Shown: positions 1-7,984, counted from the first letter of the stretch. The stretch: DNA of 37,189 nt from JASFBA01 sp036172265 (GCA_036172265.1 JASFBA010000100.1:1-37189); one strand, 5' to 3'. The notes: generated by a model not told the origin, from the letters alone. Program-made: numbers and translations.

Positions 1-141
1 GTGCTTTTCCTATCGCTGTTTCTATTATAGCACATTTGTTTTATCTGCGCAAGCGGCCTTTTCTACCTCCTTTCTGCCTCCCGCTTCCCTCTTGTGCATC
101 CGTGTCCCGTTCGTGAACGGCTTCCCCGTCCTCCCGTCCCC
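1..141. repeat. Left arm of 141-bp terminal inverted repeat
   Basis: Bases 1-141 are the exact reverse complement of 37049-37189; the match ends at base 142 (c against t). The arm holds a 14-bp near-palindrome at 107-120 (CCGTTC-GT-GAACGG) and a promoter that points out of the contig. The length equals a common maximum k-mer of de Bruijn assemblers, so the true repeat may extend beyond the contig end. No complete gene lies inside it. Confidence 0.95.
24..52 (-). promoter_or_regulatory. Outward-facing sigma-70-type promoter in the left terminal repeat
   Basis: On the minus strand the -35 is TTGCGC (47-52) and the -10 is TATAAT (24-29), 17 bp apart. Transcription would leave the contig. The same promoter is present as the right-hand copy at 37138-37166. 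Confidence 0.55.
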
Positions 142-315
142 CATCGGCTCGGCAGGGGCCTCACCCTCCCGGCTTCTATCGGCTTCGGCGTGCGGCTGCC
201 GTTGCACCTGTCTCGGAGGATGTGGCCGCGCCGATCGCCTCTCCGACCTCGACGCAACCTTCGCCGGCCGATCGTCGTTGACGGCGGCAGAATCGTCGGC
301 AGATTGGCCGGCCGA
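142..315. other. Non-coding stretch between terminal repeat and etfA
   Basis: About 170 bases downstream of the etfA stop codon. I see no convincing gene, terminator with a T-run, or RNA here; short frames in it have no recognisable product or ribosome binding site. Confidence 0.5.
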
Positions 316-1329
316 TTATTTCCCCATCTTCTCCCGCAAGGCCCGGGTCAGGGCCGGGACAACCACCTTCAGGTCTCCGACGATGCCATAGTCGGCGATC
401 CGAAAAATCGGGGCTTCGGGATCTTTGTTAATGGCGACGATGTAGCGGGAGGTGCGCATGCCGGCCACGTGCTGGATGGCCCCGGAAATGCCGCAGGCGA
501 TATAAAGGTCCGGACGCACGGTTACCCCAGTCTGCCCGACCTGGTGGGGGTAGGAAATCCAACCCTGGTCCACCGCCGAGCGGCTGGCCCCCACCGCCCC
601 GCCTAAGAGGTCGGCCAGTTCCTGAAGCGGCCGGAAGCCCTCGGCACTGCCCACACCCCGCCCGCCGGAGACGATCACCTTGGCCTCGGTCAGGTTGACA
701 CCTCCCTCCTCACGCACTACCTCCAGGACATGGGTGGGGATGGCTTCCTCCGGGAGGGCAGCGGGAACACGGATGACCTGCCCGCTGCGAGTCGGGTCGG
801 GAGATGGAAGTTCGAAGACGCGGGGGCGGGCGGAGGCGATCTGAGGGCGCTTCTGGGGAACGGTGACAATGGACAGCACATTTCCGCCAAAGGCCGGCCG
901 CGTCGCCCGGAGCTGCCGCGTCCCGGGCTCGATTTCCAGGCCGGTGCAATCGGCGGCCAGGCCCGTTCCCAGTTCTGCCGCGGCCGCCGCCGAGAGGTCG
1001 CGTCCCCGGGTGGTCGCCCCTAGGAGGAGGATTTCCGGCCGACCTTCCTGCACCAGTTTGACCAGGAGGGCCGCATATGGCTCCAGGCGAAACGCCCCCA
1101 AGGTGGGGTCGTCGGCCAGGTAGACGAAGTCGGCCCCGCGGGCGATGGCCTGGCCGGCCAGCACTTCCACCCCGCTGCCCATCACGATTGCAGAGACAGG
1201 GACATCCAGCACCTGGGCCATCTTCCGGGCCTGTCCCAAAAGTTCCCAGGAAACGGGATGAGCCCGACCGCCTTCCTGTTCCACCCAAACCCAGATTCCA
1301 CGGTAGGCATCCGAATCGTGTGCCTGCAT
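316..1329 (-). CDS. etfA: Electron transfer flavoprotein alpha subunit
   Basis: This is the FAD-binding subunit of the soluble heterodimeric electron carrier EtfAB, which passes electrons between dehydrogenases and a membrane or bifurcating partner. The 337-residue length is normal. The C-terminal FAD domain is clear: VSGGRGVGS, then GASRSAVDQGWI, HQVGQTG, CGISGAIQH and INKDPEAPIF in the usual order. The ATG is preceded by GAAGGAGG at a good distance and lies 12 bases after the etfB stop, so the two are co-transcribed. No acyl-CoA dehydrogenase or ETF-quinone oxidoreductase is adjacent, so the partner is not evident. Whether it serves the Hdr/hydrogenase system 7 kb away is speculation. Confidence 0.96.
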   Translation of the reverse strand: MQAHDSDAYRGIWVWVEQEGGRAHPVSWELLGQARKMAQVLDVPVSAIVMGSGVEVLAGQAIARGADFVYLADDPTLGAFRLEPYAALLVKLVQEGRPEILLLGATTRGRDLSAAAAAELGTGLAADCTGLEIEPGTRQLRATRPAFGGNVLSIVTVPQKRPQIASARPRVFELPSPDPTRSGQVIRVPAALPEEAIPTHVLEVVREEGGVNLTEAKVIVSGGRGVGSAEGFRPLQELADLLGGAVGASRSAVDQGWISYPHQVGQTGVTVRPDLYIACGISGAIQHVAGMRTSRYIVAINKDPEAPIFRIADYGIVGDLKVVVPALTRALREKMGK

Positions 1330-1341
1330 GGCCGCCTCCTT

Positions 1342-2145
1342 CTAAAGCACCTTCAGGCTCAGGAGCCGTTCGGCCAAAGCCGTCGCTTGCTCCTCGGGGG
1401 TCTCTCCGGCAATGAGTTCCACTTTTCCGGCACGGGCCGGGGGATACTCCACTCGTTCCACCCGGCTGGGCGACCCTTCCAGACCGAAGCCGGCCGGGTC
1501 GGCTCCGGCCGCAACCAGGTCAGAAGCACTCCAAGTGGGAATCGGCGTCCGGCTCGCTCTACGGATGCCCATAAGAGTGGGATAGCGCGGTTGGTTGATG
1601 TCCTTGACCACGGTGACCACAGCCGGCAGGGTGCTCTCCACCACCTCGCGCCGCCCCTCTAGCAAGCGCTCGACCACGATCTTTTTCGCCGCCGGGTCCA
1701 AAGTACGGACCTTGAAGACATAGGTCAGGGCCGGGAGGCCCAGGAAGCGGGCCACGGCCGGCCCGACGATGCCCGTGGAGCCGTCGGTGGACTGCTTGCC
1801 GAAGAGAACGAGGTCATAGTCCCCGATCTTGCGGATGGCCTGGGCCAGGGTATAGGCGGTGGACCAGGCGTCGGCTCCCTCAAAAGCCGGGTCAGAAAGG
1901 AGGATGGCTTCATCCGCTCCCATGGCCAGGGCCTTCTTGAGGGCTTCCATCGCCTCAGCCGGGCCCAGGGAAAGGGCGGTCACTTTGCCGCCCAGTTTTT
2001 CCCGCCAGAGCAACGCCTCCTCGATGGCATATTCGTCAAAGACGTTCACCATCATGGGCATGCCGGCCAGGACGACCCGGCCCTCCTGCACCTTGACCGG
2101 GGCCTCGGTGTCGGGAACCTGCTTGACACAAACGATGGCGTTCAA
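1342..2145 (-). CDS. etfB: Electron transfer flavoprotein beta subunit
   Basis: Partner of EtfA; binds AMP or a second FAD and helps shuttle electrons in the cytosol. The N-terminus NAIVCVKQVPDTEAPVKV and the segment VNVFDEYAIEEAL are typical of EtfB, as is KQSTDGSTGIVGPAVA further in. The open frame extends 64 codons upstream, but the family starts at NAIVCVKQ. A TTG at 2145 sits 5-6 bases after a perfect AAGGAGG, which decides the start and gives 267 residues, the usual size. It is first gene of the etfB-etfA operon, with a promoter at 2238-2265 and a leader of about 85 bases. Confidence 0.95.
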   Translation of the reverse strand: MNAIVCVKQVPDTEAPVKVQEGRVVLAGMPMMVNVFDEYAIEEALLWREKLGGKVTALSLGPAEAMEALKKALAMGADEAILLSDPAFEGADAWSTAYTLAQAIRKIGDYDLVLFGKQSTDGSTGIVGPAVARFLGLPALTYVFKVRTLDPAAKKIVVERLLEGRREVVESTLPAVVTVVKDINQPRYPTLMGIRRASRTPIPTWSASDLVAAGADPAGFGLEGSPSRVERVEYPPARAGKVELIAGETPEEQATALAERLLSLKVL

Positions 2146-2237
2146 TGGAACCTCCTTATCGTACCACTGGGCCGACCTCGCTTGCCGAAAGGCCGGCGGA
2201 CTACGGATACAGCACCGTCGTGCCCCTATCAGGCCAT

Positions 2238-2265
2238 ATTCTACCACAGGTTGACCGTTCGGCAA
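2238..2265 (-). promoter_or_regulatory. Promoter of the etfB-etfA operon
   Basis: Minus-strand TTGCCG (2260-2265), 16-bp spacer, TAGAAT (2238-2243). It lies about 95 bases upstream of the TTG start of etfB with no gene in between. Confidence 0.6.
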
Positions 2266-2514
2266 GTAGCCTTTCTCTGACATCCGCCCATCATTCGTCT
2301 TGCCCCGTGCAAGGGGGGCGTATGTGGCCAGGAGCAAGCGCTTTCCCTACCCGTGTCCGCTTCCAGGCCTCGCTAATGGGTAGACTGCACCATGTTCCTG
2401 CGCCGAAGCCATTGATGAGGGGTGTCAGGCCTTTCTTCCTGTGGACCGGCACGGGCAAATTTGCCTCATGTTGCGTAACTGCCTACCCACGACTCCCCAA
2501 AATCGTTGCTCCTT

Positions 2515-2593
2515 GTCATTGCGAGGCGAAGCCGCCGAAGCAATCTCCTAAGCAACCTGGAGATTGCTTCGCCCCTTCGGGGCTCGCAATGAC
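2515..2593. repeat. Small MITE- or REP-like inverted repeat
   Basis: The outer arms are GTCATTGCGAG (2515-2525) and CTCGCAATGAC (2583-2593), perfect over 11 bp; inner arms GAAGCAATCTCC (2537-2548) and GGAGATTGCTTC (2559-2570) are perfect over 12 bp. Sequences of this GTCATTGCGAG...GAAGCAATCTC type are, to my knowledge, widespread dispersed non-coding repeats in bacterial genomes. It carries no gene. Confidence 0.75.
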
Positions 2594-2763
2594 GGGAGGT
2601 AAGCAGTGGCTGCCTAGGTAGTTACCATGTTGCCATTCGTTGGTGCACCGGGACACCTTTTTCGGGGATTCCCCAACCCCGGGGCAGAGGCCACGCCCGT
2701 TACACACCGATGATACCCCCTTCCTCTAAACAAAACCCGCCAGAGCCCAGTTGAAGAAAAAGC

Positions 2764-2804
2764 CCACCGCTGCCGAAGATAGACGAAATTCCCGGCAGCG
2801 GTGG
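2764..2804. repeat. 12-bp perfect hairpin
   Basis: CCACCGCTGCCG (2764-2775) and CGGCAGCGGTGG (2793-2804) are exact reverse complements around a 17-nt loop. No T-run follows on either strand, so it is not a typical terminator. It may be a second small repeat unit or a processing site. Confidence 0.55.
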
Positions 2805-2975
2805 TTAGAATTCGGATCAGAACATCGGTGAATTGCTTTATGTTGCTATTACTAATTGCCCAGAGTACGCCGGAATGGCATTTTGCCGGGTTTCCCCCCG
2901 GCAGGCTCACAGCCCGGCTTCCGAGATCGATTCTCCTCGCCGGGCGAAAACTGGGTCCACCTCGGACCTTTGCCC

Positions 2976-3707
2976 CTACCGGCCGTGAATCTGATAACTT
3001 ATAGGTAAAGTGAAAGAGGCCCGGGCCAGGAAAACACGGGGGCCACCTGGATGGTTCTGTAACTCCACGTATCCGGTGATGCGATACACGGAAGCCCCCG
3101 GCACGACCTGGAAGGCAACCTCATAAGGCCAGGTCACGCTTCCGCCTGGTTCGATGACGGTCGGGCCGGCCACCTCTCCTTCCTGGAACGGTACCCATTC
3201 GTTACCCCAACGGTATTCCAAACCGTAGCGGACCCAGTTCACATAGGCCGGGTTGACCACGTCGTTCTTTGCCCTAATCGTCCCCATCACGGTTGCCACC
3301 TCCCCCGTTTGGGTGACCTGGGCCACCGTGATCGTTACCTCCAGGCTGGTGGGTGGCAGGGGGCCGGGCGTCTCCGTCGGGGGTATGGGTGTGCTCGTCG
3401 GGGGAATCGGTGTACTTGTCGGAGGAATCGGCGTGTTCGTCGGCCACGGCTGGGTCGGCGTGCGGGTGCCGCAACAGGGAGTGCGTGTAGGCCAGGGCGC
3501 GGTCGGCGTGCGGGTGCCGCAACAGGGAGTGCGCGTGGGCCAGGGCACGGTCGGCGTGCGGGTGCCGCAACAGGGGGTGTGGGTCCAGCGCGGCGTCCCC
3601 GGACAATCCACGCTCGGCGGGGAAGAGGTGCCGATAGCCGTCAGAGGCAGAAGGGAAAGGAGCAAAACTAAACCACCCGCGATGGGAAGGATTTTTCGCC
3701 ACTGCAT
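2976..3707 (-). CDS. Secreted protein with tandem Pro/Thr/Cys repeat and C-terminal beta domain
   Basis: I recognise no named family. Residues 1-25 form a signal peptide (MQWRKILPIAGGLVLLLSL followed by PLTAIG). Residues about 40-90 are a 16-residue tandem repeat, roughly PCCGTRTPTxPWPTRT, three times, each with a Cys-Cys pair. Then comes a PPTSTPI linker repeat, and from about residue 125 a domain with alternating hydrophobic strands (LEVTITVAQV, WPYEVAFQVVPG, YRITGYVEL) that resembles an extracellular beta-sandwich. The ATG follows GAGGAGG; a promoter lies at 3781-3808. It is monocistronic and probably exported, with the repeat acting as a wall or stalk spacer. The double Cys in such a linker is unusual. 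Confidence 0.8.
   Translation of the reverse strand: MQWRKILPIAGGLVLLLSLLPLTAIGTSSPPSVDCPGTPRWTHTPCCGTRTPTVPWPTRTPCCGTRTPTAPWPTRTPCCGTRTPTQPWPTNTPIPPTSTPIPPTSTPIPPTETPGPLPPTSLEVTITVAQVTQTGEVATVMGTIRAKNDVVNPAYVNWVRYGLEYRWGNEWVPFQEGEVAGPTVIEPGGSVTWPYEVAFQVVPGASVYRITGYVELQNHPGGPRVFLARASFTLPISYQIHGR
3454..3597 (-). repeat. Three 48-bp tandem coding repeats
   Basis: Units at 3454-3501, 3502-3549 and 3550-3597 share GTCGGCGTGCGGGTGCCGCA (plus strand) at their starts. They are in phase with the reading frame (16 codons) and encode the PCCGTRTPT repeat. The third unit has drifted at its far end. Confidence 0.9.
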
Positions 3708-3780
3708 TTTTTCCTCCTCGCCTGGGAATTTTGCCTATCAACCAGTTTCCCTACTCACAAGAGGTAGGTAATTACTAATT

Positions 3781-3808
3781 ATTATAGAATATCTCTGGGA
3801 AAAAGCAA
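3781..3808 (-). promoter_or_regulatory. Promoter of the secreted repeat protein
   Basis: Minus-strand TTGCTT (3803-3808), 16-bp spacer, TATAAT (3781-3786), about 75 bases upstream of the ATG at 3707. Confidence 0.6.
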
Positions 3809-3821
3809 TGGTACTTGGGTA

Positions 3822-4505
3822 CTATTTCAGATTAGTACTTGGATAAGTCCGACTTCCGGAAGCGACCGGTAGGGTGAAATGGAAGGTGCTGCCTTGGCCC
3901 GGCACACTTTCGGCCCAGATGCGGCCGCCCTGGGCCTCTACCAGGCTCTGGGCCACCGAAAGCCCCAGCCCGGTGCCGCCCGCCCACCGCCGGTTCCGTG
4001 ACCGAGAGACATCGGCCCGCCAGAAGCGTTCAAAGACATGGGGCAGGTCCTCCGGGGCGATGCCCTCGCCGGTATCGGATACGGCGATTTCCACCGCCTC
4101 GGGCGCCAGGGTAGCACGGATCACCACCGAGCCGCCGGCCGGCGTGTGCTGAAGCGCATTGACCAGCAGGTTGCGCAAGACCTGGCCCAGCCGGTCCGGA
4201 TCGGCCTGTACCCAGGGGAGGTTCCGCGGCAACTCGACGGAGAGGGTGACCCCCTGGGCCTCAGCGGCCAGGGCCAGCGTGTCCACCGTGGCCCGGACAA
4301 TAGGGGCTACTTCCAGGGGTTGCAACTTCAAGCGCAACTGGCCGGCATCGGCCAGGGCCAGGTCCCGCAGGTCGTCCACCAGGCGGCCGAGGAGCCGGGT
4401 CTCGTCATAGAGGCGGGCGATCTCCTCTTTATCCAGAAGGTAAACGTCGTCCAGGATAGCCTGCAGATGGCCCTGGAGGACGCTTTCATGTCGACCTCCA
4501 CACAA
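3822..4505 (-). pseudogene. 5'-truncated sensor histidine kinase
   Basis: What remains is the second half of a dimerisation helix (SVLQGHLQAILDDV...RLVDDLRDLALADAG) and a full HATPase domain: N box LVNALQHTP, G1 DTGEGIAPEDLPHVF, G2 GGTGLGLSVAQSLVEAQGG. The sensor, membrane segments, HAMP and the core of the H box are gone: the frame reads RHESVLQG where the family reads SHELRTPLSVLQG, so His-Glu survives but the LRTPL stretch is deleted. An in-frame stop lies about 13 codons upstream of the first possible start (TTG), and no ribosome site is seen. No response regulator is adjacent. I infer a decaying remnant; a functional HATPase-only protein cannot be excluded. Confidence 0.7.
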
Positions 4506-4633
4506 AAAGCGGCCGCCAGAAGCAGCCTCGCACCGAATTTACAGGCCATCATAGCCAGAAGTTATGGAGATTTAGTGTACGGTCCGTGGAAAGCCTGGGA
4601 AATTGGCGTGTCCCATCCGAACGGATTTTCCCG

Positions 4634-4667
4634 GAAAAAGGGGGACGCGGAAAGTTCCGCGTCCCCC
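4634..4667 (-). terminator. Rho-independent terminator of the 4729-5439 gene
   Basis: A 13-bp perfect stem (4640-4652 with 4655-4667, GGGGGACGCGGAA paired to TTCCGCGTCCCCC) is followed on the minus strand by a run of T (CTTTTTCC). It lies about 60 bases after the stop codon at 4729. It also insulates the truncated kinase downstream. Confidence 0.85.
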
Positions 4668-4728
4668 GATGTGCCACACCTCAACGTCCCGGCAAGACCT
4701 CCTCTCACGAATGGGCGGGTGGTCCGGC

Positions 4729-5439
4729 CTACGGACTGCCCTTCTCAGGTGCGTTGGGGACCCCCCGGAACGGACCACCCCAGCGACCGCCGAAGCCGCC
4801 TGGACCAGGATAGGTCCGGGTAGCGTTGATCTGGTTGGTCACCCGTTCCCGGGCCTGCTCCAGGAGCGCCTCGGCCATCTTCTGGGTGAGGCGGCCGTCC
4901 TCCACGGCCTGTTTCAGGCTCTCGCTCACCTTGGCCATATAGGCATCCACGATGGTCTGGGGGTCCACGCCCTTTTCCTTGGCCACGTCGGCGATGCTCT
5001 TGCCCTCCTGCAGGGCCTTGCCCAGGTCATAGACGGACATGCCCAGTTGCTTGGCGGCGATGGAAAACAGGTCGGCGCCCCAGCCCCTTCCGCCTCGACC
5101 CCAGCCGTGCCGGCCAAAGCCCCGGCCCATGCCCCATGCCATCGGACCGGGCATCTGCCCCATACGCAGGCGCATCCAGTCGGCCTGGTCCTGGGTCAGC
5201 CAGCCCTCGGTCACCGCCTCGTTGAGCACCTGATCGCGGGCCTGGGCCACCGCGTTATCGTACTCTTCCACGCTGATGCCCAGGATGCCGGCCAGGGCCT
5301 GGCGGAAGCGCTCGTAAAAGTTGAACGTGCCCTGGTTCTCGCCGGCCGCCGGCCCTTGGGCAAAGGCCACTGCGATGGTCCCCAGCACTGCGACCACAAC
5401 CAGCCCGCCGAGACCCACAAACTTCCACATCTTCTTCAT
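4729..5439 (-). CDS. Exported Gly/Met/Trp-rich protein with two helical DUF2680-like repeats
   Basis: Function unknown. Residues 1-28 are a signal peptide (MKKMWKFVGLGG then a hydrophobic core ending in AFA-QG). Two helical segments follow the same pattern, 'short helix, EGRLTQ/EGWLTQ, long helix': VLNEAVTEGWLTQDQADWM near residue 75 and LKQAVEDGRLTQKMAEALLEQ near 185. This resembles DUF2680-type proteins. Between them is a basic Gly/Met/Trp/His stretch (about 93-122), and the tail is Gly/Pro/Trp rich. AAGGAGGTGATG precedes the ATG. It is monocistronic, with its own terminator at 4634-4667. The Met/His content might bind metal, but nothing proves it. Confidence 0.8.
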   Translation of the reverse strand: MKKMWKFVGLGGLVVVAVLGTIAVAFAQGPAAGENQGTFNFYERFRQALAGILGISVEEYDNAVAQARDQVLNEAVTEGWLTQDQADWMRLRMGQMPGPMAWGMGRGFGRHGWGRGGRGWGADLFSIAAKQLGMSVYDLGKALQEGKSIADVAKEKGVDPQTIVDAYMAKVSESLKQAVEDGRLTQKMAEALLEQARERVTNQINATRTYPGPGGFGGRWGGPFRGVPNAPEKGSP

Positions 5440-5468
5440 CCGACATCACCTCCTTGAAAAATCTCTCC

Positions 5469-5487
5469 AGGCCGGACCGTCCGGCCT
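5469..5487. promoter_or_regulatory. 19-bp perfect palindrome upstream of the exported protein gene
   Basis: AGGCCGGAC-C-GTCCGGCCT, 9-bp arms around one base. It sits just downstream (minus strand) of a TTGACA hexamer at 5487-5492 and about 30 bases upstream of the start codon. No convincing -10 partners that TTGACA, so it could be an operator, a leader hairpin, or the end of the upstream thrS-HAD transcript. Confidence 0.4.
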
Positions 5488-5567
5488 GTCAAGGTATATT
5501 GTAGGCGGGAATTATGAAAAACCGATGGAGATTTTCTGGAAAGGGGGTGAGATTCGGCAGGTACGGG

Positions 5568-6179
5568 TCAAATTCCTCCATCCAGGTACCGGCGCACCTC
5601 GGCGATGGTCTGGTCTGTCCCCCGAAAGTGTATCCCGTGCAGGCCGGCTTTCCGCGCCCCGTCCACGTTTTCCTCTATATCATCTATAAAGACGGCCTCT
5701 TCCGGCCGCACACCCAGCCGTTCCAGGACGATGTGGTAGATGCGCGCCTCCGGCTTCATCACCCCCTCCTCGGCAGAGATCACCAGGACGTCCAGCACCT
5801 GGCCTAGACCGTATTTCCCGGTAAAAACCGCTCGGGCATTGCCCCAGGCGTTGCTGAGGAGCCCGGTCCGATACCTCGGCCGTAGGCTGCCGAGGAAGGT
5901 AAAGAGGCGGAGGTCAAGCCGGTCGCCGGCCCAGAAATCGCGGCGCAGTTCGGCGAGTTCGGCAGCGTTCAGGTGGAGGACCCGGGCCACGTTCTGCCAT
6001 ACGGCCTCCTCGGGTTCCTGGCCCAACATAGCCCGGAGCGAGACATCGGATTCGAACACCAGGCGCTCCAGTCCTCCGCGGGGCAAACCGAGGCGTTCCT
6101 CCCACTTACGCCGGCCGCTATCGTCCTCCGTACGCACCAGCACACCGCCAAAGTCAAAGATGACGGCGCGAATGGGCAT
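5568..6179 (-). CDS. HAD-superfamily hydrolase (subfamily IA, YihX-like)
   Basis: Probable small phosphatase of unknown substrate. All four HAD motifs are visible: nucleophile Asp in AVIFDFGGVL (residue 9), Ser-Asn in GLLSNAW, Lys in GVMKPEARIY, and acidic FIDDIEENVDGA. Motif I has Gly where many members have the second Asp, as is common in the YihX-type group. Length is 203 residues. An upstream in-frame ATG exists at 6200, but AAGGAGG sits correctly before the ATG at 6179, so that start is preferred. The gene follows thrS by 17 bases and is likely the last gene of the T-box operon; a link to threonine or tRNA metabolism is not shown. Confidence 0.85.
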   Translation of the reverse strand: MPIRAVIFDFGGVLVRTEDDSGRRKWEERLGLPRGGLERLVFESDVSLRAMLGQEPEEAVWQNVARVLHLNAAELAELRRDFWAGDRLDLRLFTFLGSLRPRYRTGLLSNAWGNARAVFTGKYGLGQVLDVLVISAEEGVMKPEARIYHIVLERLGVRPEEAVFIDDIEENVDGARKAGLHGIHFRGTDQTIAEVRRYLDGGI

Positions 6180-6196
6180 TTCCCCTCCTTCAACCT

Positions 6197-7984
6197 TCAA
6201 ACCTTCTTCTCCACCGCCTCTCGGGCCATCTCCAGGAAGCGCGAAAGCGGCATATCCCCCAGGTCCTCGCCCGTGCGCAGTCGCACGGCCACCTGTCCGG
6301 TCGCTTCCTCCCGGGCCCCGAGGACGAGCATATAGGGCACCTTCTGCAACTGGTGCTCGCGAATCTTGGCCTGCATCCGGCGGTTAGAATCGTCCAAGAC
6401 GACGCGCAATCCGGCGGCCCGCACGGCTTCCTCGATCTGCCGGGCATAGGGAACCTGGGCATCGGTGATGGGAATCAAGGCCACCTGCACCGGGCAAAGC
6501 CAGACCGGGAAGGCGCCGGCGTAGTGTTCGATGAGCAGGCCCAGGAAGCGTTCCATCGAGCCCAGGAGGGCGCGATGGACCATATAAGGGCGGTGCTCCC
6601 GGCCATCTTCGCCGATATAGGAGATGTCGAAGCGCTCGGGGAGGTTGAAGTCGAACTGGATGGTCGTGCACTGCCAGGTCCGGCCCAGGGCATCGCGAAT
6701 CTTCCAGTCGATCTTGGGGCCGTAGAAGACGGCCTCGCCCTCGGCTCGGCGGTAGGGTAGATGTCGGGCCTCCAGAGCCCGGCTCAGGGCCTGCTCGGCC
6801 TGTTGCCAGGCCTCATCGCCGCCGGCATACTTCTCCGGATGGGCAGGATCGCGCACCGAGAGGTCAATTTCGTATTCGTGGAAGCCAAAGGCCCGCCACA
6901 GGTGCAGACAAAAGTCCAGGCAGCGCAGGACCTCCTCCTCGATCTGGTCCGGCCGGCAGAAGATGTGGGCATCGTCCTGGGTGAAGCCGCGCACGCGCAG
7001 GAGGCCGTGCAGCACCCCACCGCGCTCGTAGCGGTAGACCGTCCCCAGTTCGGCCCAGCGCAGGGGGAGTTCGCGGTAACTGCGGACGCGGGAGCGATAG
7101 ATGGAGATGTGGAAGGGGCAGTTCATCGGCTTCAGGTAGAACTCCTGCTCGTCAATTTCCAGAGGGGCATACATATTTTCGCGGTAGAACTGGAGGTGCC
7201 CGCTCTTCTCCCAGAGCCAGGAGCGGCCGATATGGGGGGAGAAGACGAGTTCGTAGCCCCATTTCAGGTGTTCCTGTCGCCAGAACTCCTCCACCAGGTA
7301 GCGAATCATCGCCCCCTTGGGGTGCCAGAGCACCAGGCCGGCTCCCAGGTTGGGGTCTACGCTGAAGAGGTCCAGTTCACGCCCCAGGCGGCGGTGGTCG
7401 CGCCGCTCGATCTCTTCCAGGCGAACGAGGTAGGCCTCCAGTTCCTGGCGGGCGGGCCAGACTGTACCGTAGATGCGCTGCAGTTGCGGCCGGCGCTCAT
7501 CGCCGCGCCAATAGGCCCCGGCCACCCGGAGGAGTTTGAAGGCGTCGGCCGGAATTTGCCCGGTATGTTCCACGTGGGGTCCCCGGCAGAGGTCGGTGAA
7601 GGTATCGTGGGTATAGGTGGTGAGCGTCAGAGGGCCGGTGGAAATGCTTTCCCCATCTTCGTCGGCGCGGCCGGCCTGGAGGTCCTCGATAAGTTCGAGT
7701 TTATAGGGCTGGTCGTGGAAGATCCGCCGGCCTTCCTCGGGGGAGATTTCGCGCCGGATGAAGGGGTAGTTTCCCCGGATGATCTCCCGCATCCGAGCCT
7801 CGATCGCCTCCAGGTCGTCCGGAGTGAGGGGACGGGGCAGGTCGAAGTCGTAGTAGAAGCCGTCCTCGATGGCCGGGCCGATGCCGAATTTGGTGCCGGG
7901 AAAGAGTTCTCCCACCGCCTGGGCCATCACGTGGGCGGTGGAGTGGCGAAGCGGGATCAGGGGATCGTCTTTCGGGGCGGGCAT
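6197..7984 (-). CDS. thrS: Threonyl-tRNA synthetase without TGS domain
   Basis: Charges tRNA-Thr. The 595-residue protein starts directly in the editing domain (RHSTAHVMAQAVGELFPGT, carrying the HxxxH zinc/editing motif, then CRGPHVEHTG), so the roughly 60-residue N-terminal TGS domain of the standard 640-residue enzyme is missing. The catalytic core is complete: MNCPFHISIY (zinc Cys), RGFTQDDAHIFC (motif 2 region and zinc His) and VHRALLGSMERFLGLLIEHY (motif 3 region). The anticodon-binding domain ends with LVLGAREEATGQVAVR. Its ribosome site AGGAGGTGA is formed by the last two Arg codons and stop of the upstream TPR gene, so translation is coupled. Expression is likely controlled by the T-box at 8782-9060. 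Confidence 0.96.
   Translation of the reverse strand: MPAPKDDPLIPLRHSTAHVMAQAVGELFPGTKFGIGPAIEDGFYYDFDLPRPLTPDDLEAIEARMREIIRGNYPFIRREISPEEGRRIFHDQPYKLELIEDLQAGRADEDGESISTGPLTLTTYTHDTFTDLCRGPHVEHTGQIPADAFKLLRVAGAYWRGDERRPQLQRIYGTVWPARQELEAYLVRLEEIERRDHRRLGRELDLFSVDPNLGAGLVLWHPKGAMIRYLVEEFWRQEHLKWGYELVFSPHIGRSWLWEKSGHLQFYRENMYAPLEIDEQEFYLKPMNCPFHISIYRSRVRSYRELPLRWAELGTVYRYERGGVLHGLLRVRGFTQDDAHIFCRPDQIEEEVLRCLDFCLHLWRAFGFHEYEIDLSVRDPAHPEKYAGGDEAWQQAEQALSRALEARHLPYRRAEGEAVFYGPKIDWKIRDALGRTWQCTTIQFDFNLPERFDISYIGEDGREHRPYMVHRALLGSMERFLGLLIEHYAGAFPVWLCPVQVALIPITDAQVPYARQIEEAVRAAGLRVVLDDSNRRMQAKIREHQLQKVPYMLVLGAREEATGQVAVRLRTGEDLGDMPLSRFLEMAREAVEKKV

Larger units (their letters stand above)
2266..2975. 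other. Gene-free region of about 700 bp with several inverted repeats
   Basis: No frame in this region has a recognisable product. It holds a 12-bp palindrome GGCAAATTTGCC at 2454-2465, a MITE-like inverted repeat at 2515-2593, a hairpin at 2764-2804 and a GCCGGG/CCCGGC stem at 2885-2902. It separates the etf promoter from the end of the secreted repeat protein and looks like a dumping ground of small repeats. Confidence 0.6.

Noticed and set aside
2146..2337. N-terminal extension of EtfB
   Set aside because: The extension covers the etf promoter and has no EtfB similarity; AAGGAGG before the TTG at 2145 sets the start.
3454..3597. Three regularly spaced repeats that could suggest a CRISPR array
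   Set aside because: The 48-bp units are contiguous with no unique spacers, are in frame and encode a Pro/Thr/Cys protein repeat.
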